Origin: Pseudomonadota bacterium
GTDB taxonomy: Bacteria; Pseudomonadota; Alphaproteobacteria; Rhizobiales; Rhizobiaceae
Direction of reading: 5' to 3'
DNA length: 64,000 bases
Assembly: GCA_023451735.1 (NCBI GenBank)
Contig: JAEXYH010000007.1
Location: forward strand, 33,446 to 97,445
Part shown: positions 62,480 to 64,000 of the stretch, piece by piece
Layout: every line of letters starts with the position of its first letter
Position numbering within the stretch: position 1 is the stretch's first letter
The notes under the pieces: generated by a model
Seen by the model: the letters and a program-made list of their open reading frames with translations, nothing else
Database searches by the model: none
What the model was told of the DNA's origin: nothing
Program-made: the position numbers and the translations under genes

Positions 62480-62483
62480 TCAG

Positions 62484-62594
62484 ATGAAATTCAGAAAGCC
62501 GAATGACGAAGGTAATGAACCGTCTCCGATCATCATGATCGCCATCGCAGTCGTGCCTCTGCTGGCAGTCGCAGGTTGGTTTCTGCTCAGGTAG
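62484..62594 (+). CDS. Tiny single-helix membrane protein
   Basis: A 36-residue frame, MKFRKPNDEGNEPSPIIMIA followed by IAVVPLLAVAGWFLLR: a charged N-terminus and one transmembrane helix. It starts 4 bases after the preceding stop, so it could be in an operon with 62231-62479. Confidence 0.45.
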   Translation: MKFRKPNDEGNEPSPIIMIAIAVVPLLAVAGWFLLR

Positions 62595-62608
62595 ATGGGA
62601 GAGCGCTG

Positions 62609-62779
62609 ATGCTCGAAGAACAAATCGTCGAAGCGATCAAGGCTGAGTTGGAGAGGCAATCCGCCGATAGACCGTCGGAACTTTCGATCGACGATACCAA
62701 CGGGTGTCGCGTGAACGGCTCGATAGATCTCGACGCGTTGGCGATGGCCATTGCCGGGAGCGTCGCCGGTGGGCCGTGA
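62609..62779 (+). CDS. Small acidic hypothetical protein
   Basis: A 56-residue protein (MLEEQIVEAIKAELERQSAD ... SIDLDALAMAIAGSVAGG) with GGGAGAGCGC before ATG 62609. Helical and soluble. Overlaps the next small gene by a few codons. Confidence 0.5.
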   Translation: MLEEQIVEAIKAELERQSADRPSELSIDDTNGCRVNGSIDLDALAMAIAGSVAGGP

Positions 62780-62942
62780 ACTCGAGATTGATCCGGCCAA
62801 GCTTCGCGATATGGCGGAGCGAGCGCGTCGGCTCGCAGGTGAAGTTCGGGATGAGCTGACGAGAGAGAGACTTGAACGTGCGGCCGAGGAGTACGACCAG
62901 CGGGCGCGCGAAATCGAGATGGACGACACGACCGGCCAGTGA
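62769..62942 (+). CDS. Small helical hypothetical protein
   Basis: A 57-residue protein from GTG 62769 (in-frame TTG at 62751 is an alternative): LEIDPAKLRDMAERARRLAG then ERLERAAEEYDQRAREIEMD. It is a paralog-like match to 61766-62026. Confidence 0.5.
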   Translation: MGRELEIDPAKLRDMAERARRLAGEVRDELTRERLERAAEEYDQRAREIEMDDTTGQ

Positions 62943-63047
62943 GACGCGATCATCGATAATCGGCTGGATCCCGCAGCGGGCTGTTGCGCTGCTAGGGAAA
63001 GGTAAATACAAGGGCGCCGTCCCAACGTCGGGACGTGGGCCCCCCTA

Positions 63048-63301
63048 ATGAGTAAGATACGCGAGTTCGCGGAGTTTTGGGCCCAGAACAGCGTCCAACC
63101 CGCAGAGCACTTCGGGCTCCCGGAGCGTCGCAGGACGTGGCCGAGCTCGTCGCCCGCTGCGTCGATATGGCATCGGGCGAAGGCTTTTCACGCGCCGAAT
63201 TGGAAGCCGAGGTCGGCGATCTTCACGATTACATCGGAGAGAGGCTTCGGGACGCGAATCGGTCGTCTGACGGGTCTTCCCGACGACCAGTGGCCAACTA
63301 A
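63048..63301 (+). pseudogene. Small helical protein gene with a frameshift
   Basis: The first frame reads MSKIREFAEFWAQNSVQPAE then HFG. A second frame continues APGASQDVAELVARCVDMAS and GFSRAELEAEVGDLHDYIGE. The break falls at a GGG run near 63111-63113; one more G joins them into a coherent 85-residue helical protein. Confidence 0.6.
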
Positions 63302-63311
63302 GCTGGGGCTC

Positions 63312-64000
63312 CTAGTTGCCTTCAGATGCGAGCGCTTTCTCCTCTCGGGCCGTCTGGCCTCGCCTCCGTCGCCGGTCGATCAGAATCATCACCGGCGTCA
63401 CCGTGACCCCGTGCAGAATGATCGACGTCAGGACGATTGCGGCCGAAATGCTCCACATCTTCTCGACACCGTCGAACGAGGCTTTCTGTAAGGCGAAGGC
63501 CAAATAATAGATGGTCCCGATGCCACGGATCCCAAAGAAGCTGATAGCGGCCCGCTCGGTCGGAGGGCACGTCGTCCCGGACAACGAAATCCACGCCAAC
63601 AAGGGGCGTATCGCGAAGATGGCCAGGCCTGCATAGACCGCGCCGCTGATACTCAGTGAGTTCAGCAGACCACCTGCTGAGATCGCTCCACCGAAGAGGA
63701 CGAGGAGCGCCATCATCAGAAGGCGTTCAAGCTGCTCCGCGAAGTCGTGGAGTGTTTGGTGATATTCATGGTCGCGCTCTGCGGCCCGCAGCGCCAGTCC
63801 CGCGATGAAGACAGATACGAATCCGTAGCCATGAGCTGCTTCCGAGATACCGAAAACAACGACGGTGATTCCGAGCGCAACAAAGCCATCGCCCGTCCGC
63901 GACAGCTTGGCACGATTGGGAATGCGGAAGACCAGCCATCCCAGGCCGTAGCCAAGCGCTGCCCCTATGGCGATCCCGGCAGAAAGGCGCCAGACGACAT
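63312..64000 (-). CDS. Cation/proton antiporter, CPA family (partial)
   Basis: The minus-strand frame ending at 63312 is open to the window edge, giving 229 residues with the start beyond it. Hydrophobic helices alternate with loops: GIAIGAALGYGLGWLVF, GITVVVFGISEAAHGYGFVS, VFIAGLALRAAERDHEYHQT and the FFGIRGIGTIYYLAFAL segment typical of NhaP-type Na+/H+ or K+/H+ exchangers. It helps pH and salt homeostasis. Confidence 0.87.
   Translation of the reverse strand, partial: VVWRLSAGIAIGAALGYGLGWLVFRIPNRAKLSRTGDGFVALGITVVVFGISEAAHGYGFVSVFIAGLALRAAERDHEYHQTLHDFAEQLERLLMMALLVLFGGAISAGGLLNSLSISGAVYAGLAIFAIRPLLAWISLSGTTCPPTERAAISFFGIRGIGTIYYLAFALQKASFDGVEKMWSISAAIVLTSIILHGVTVTPVMILIDRRRRRGQTAREEKALASEGN

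Noticed and set aside
1..64000. tRNA, rRNA, CRISPR array or intact IS element
   Set aside because: Searched by eye on both strands; no cloverleaf, no regularly spaced repeat array and no transposase or integrase motif was found. Divergent elements could be missed.

Overview
The window looks like an accessory replicon or replicon-like island of an alphaproteobacterium in the order Hyphomicrobiales, most likely Nitrobacteraceae (the Bradyrhizobium, Rhodopseudomonas and Afipia group). The evidence is a complete repABC plasmid module, GC-rich codon use, Rhizobiales-type families (DUF6634, RHE_PE00001/DUF1612, DUF3147, Omp25-like porin, DUF4142, hopanoid cyclase) and EcfG-type general-stress promoter motifs. 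No rRNA, tRNA, CRISPR array or intact transposase was recognised. All identifications are by eye from motifs and remembered families; no search was run.

Layout. 1-7 kb (minus strand): a signalling and redox run consisting of an alpha/beta hydrolase, an NDH-2-like flavoprotein, an MBL-fold hydrolase, a GAF histidine kinase, a receiver-adenylate cyclase fusion and a membrane PAS sensor cut by the window edge. 7.2-9.7 kb: a paralogous MBL-fold hydrolase facing away, an MscS channel and a decayed SCO1. 9.8-20.6 kb: the plasmid core, with an ECF sigma factor, a ParA-like ATPase, DUF6634, RHE_PE00001, two perfect parS palindromes, repA-repB-ctRNA-repC and hipBA. 20.6-24.2 kb: a gene-poor stretch with remnants. 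24.2-28.6 kb: a type I secretion locus (ABC ATPase, HlyD adaptor) flanked by two candidate cargo proteins. 29-37.7 kb: porin, fasciclin, acyl desaturase, a three-gene redox module (Ycf48-like, cytochrome b561, MsrP-like molybdoenzyme), a Crp/Fnr regulator and small exported proteins.

37.8-64 kb: a squalene-hopene cyclase with a frameshift, ChrA, TspO, two transglutaminases, a PAS-PAS kinase-receiver, PAP2, DUF3147, a ClpP-like protein, DUF72, a CPA antiporter and many tiny soluble, zinc-ribbon or membrane proteins. Several are preceded by GGAAC-N16-CGTT or a one-base variant, the promoter signature of the alphaproteobacterial general stress sigma factor EcfG. One perfect site drives no protein gene but a short, structured RNA ending in a strong terminator.

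Two themes stand out. The right half reads as a general-stress regulon segment with an apparent stress-induced small RNA. Also, at least seven otherwise intact genes are broken by small indels, several explained by loss of one base in a homopolymer; this is either recent decay of an accessory replicon or uncorrected sequencing error, and must be settled before any of these genes is called dead.
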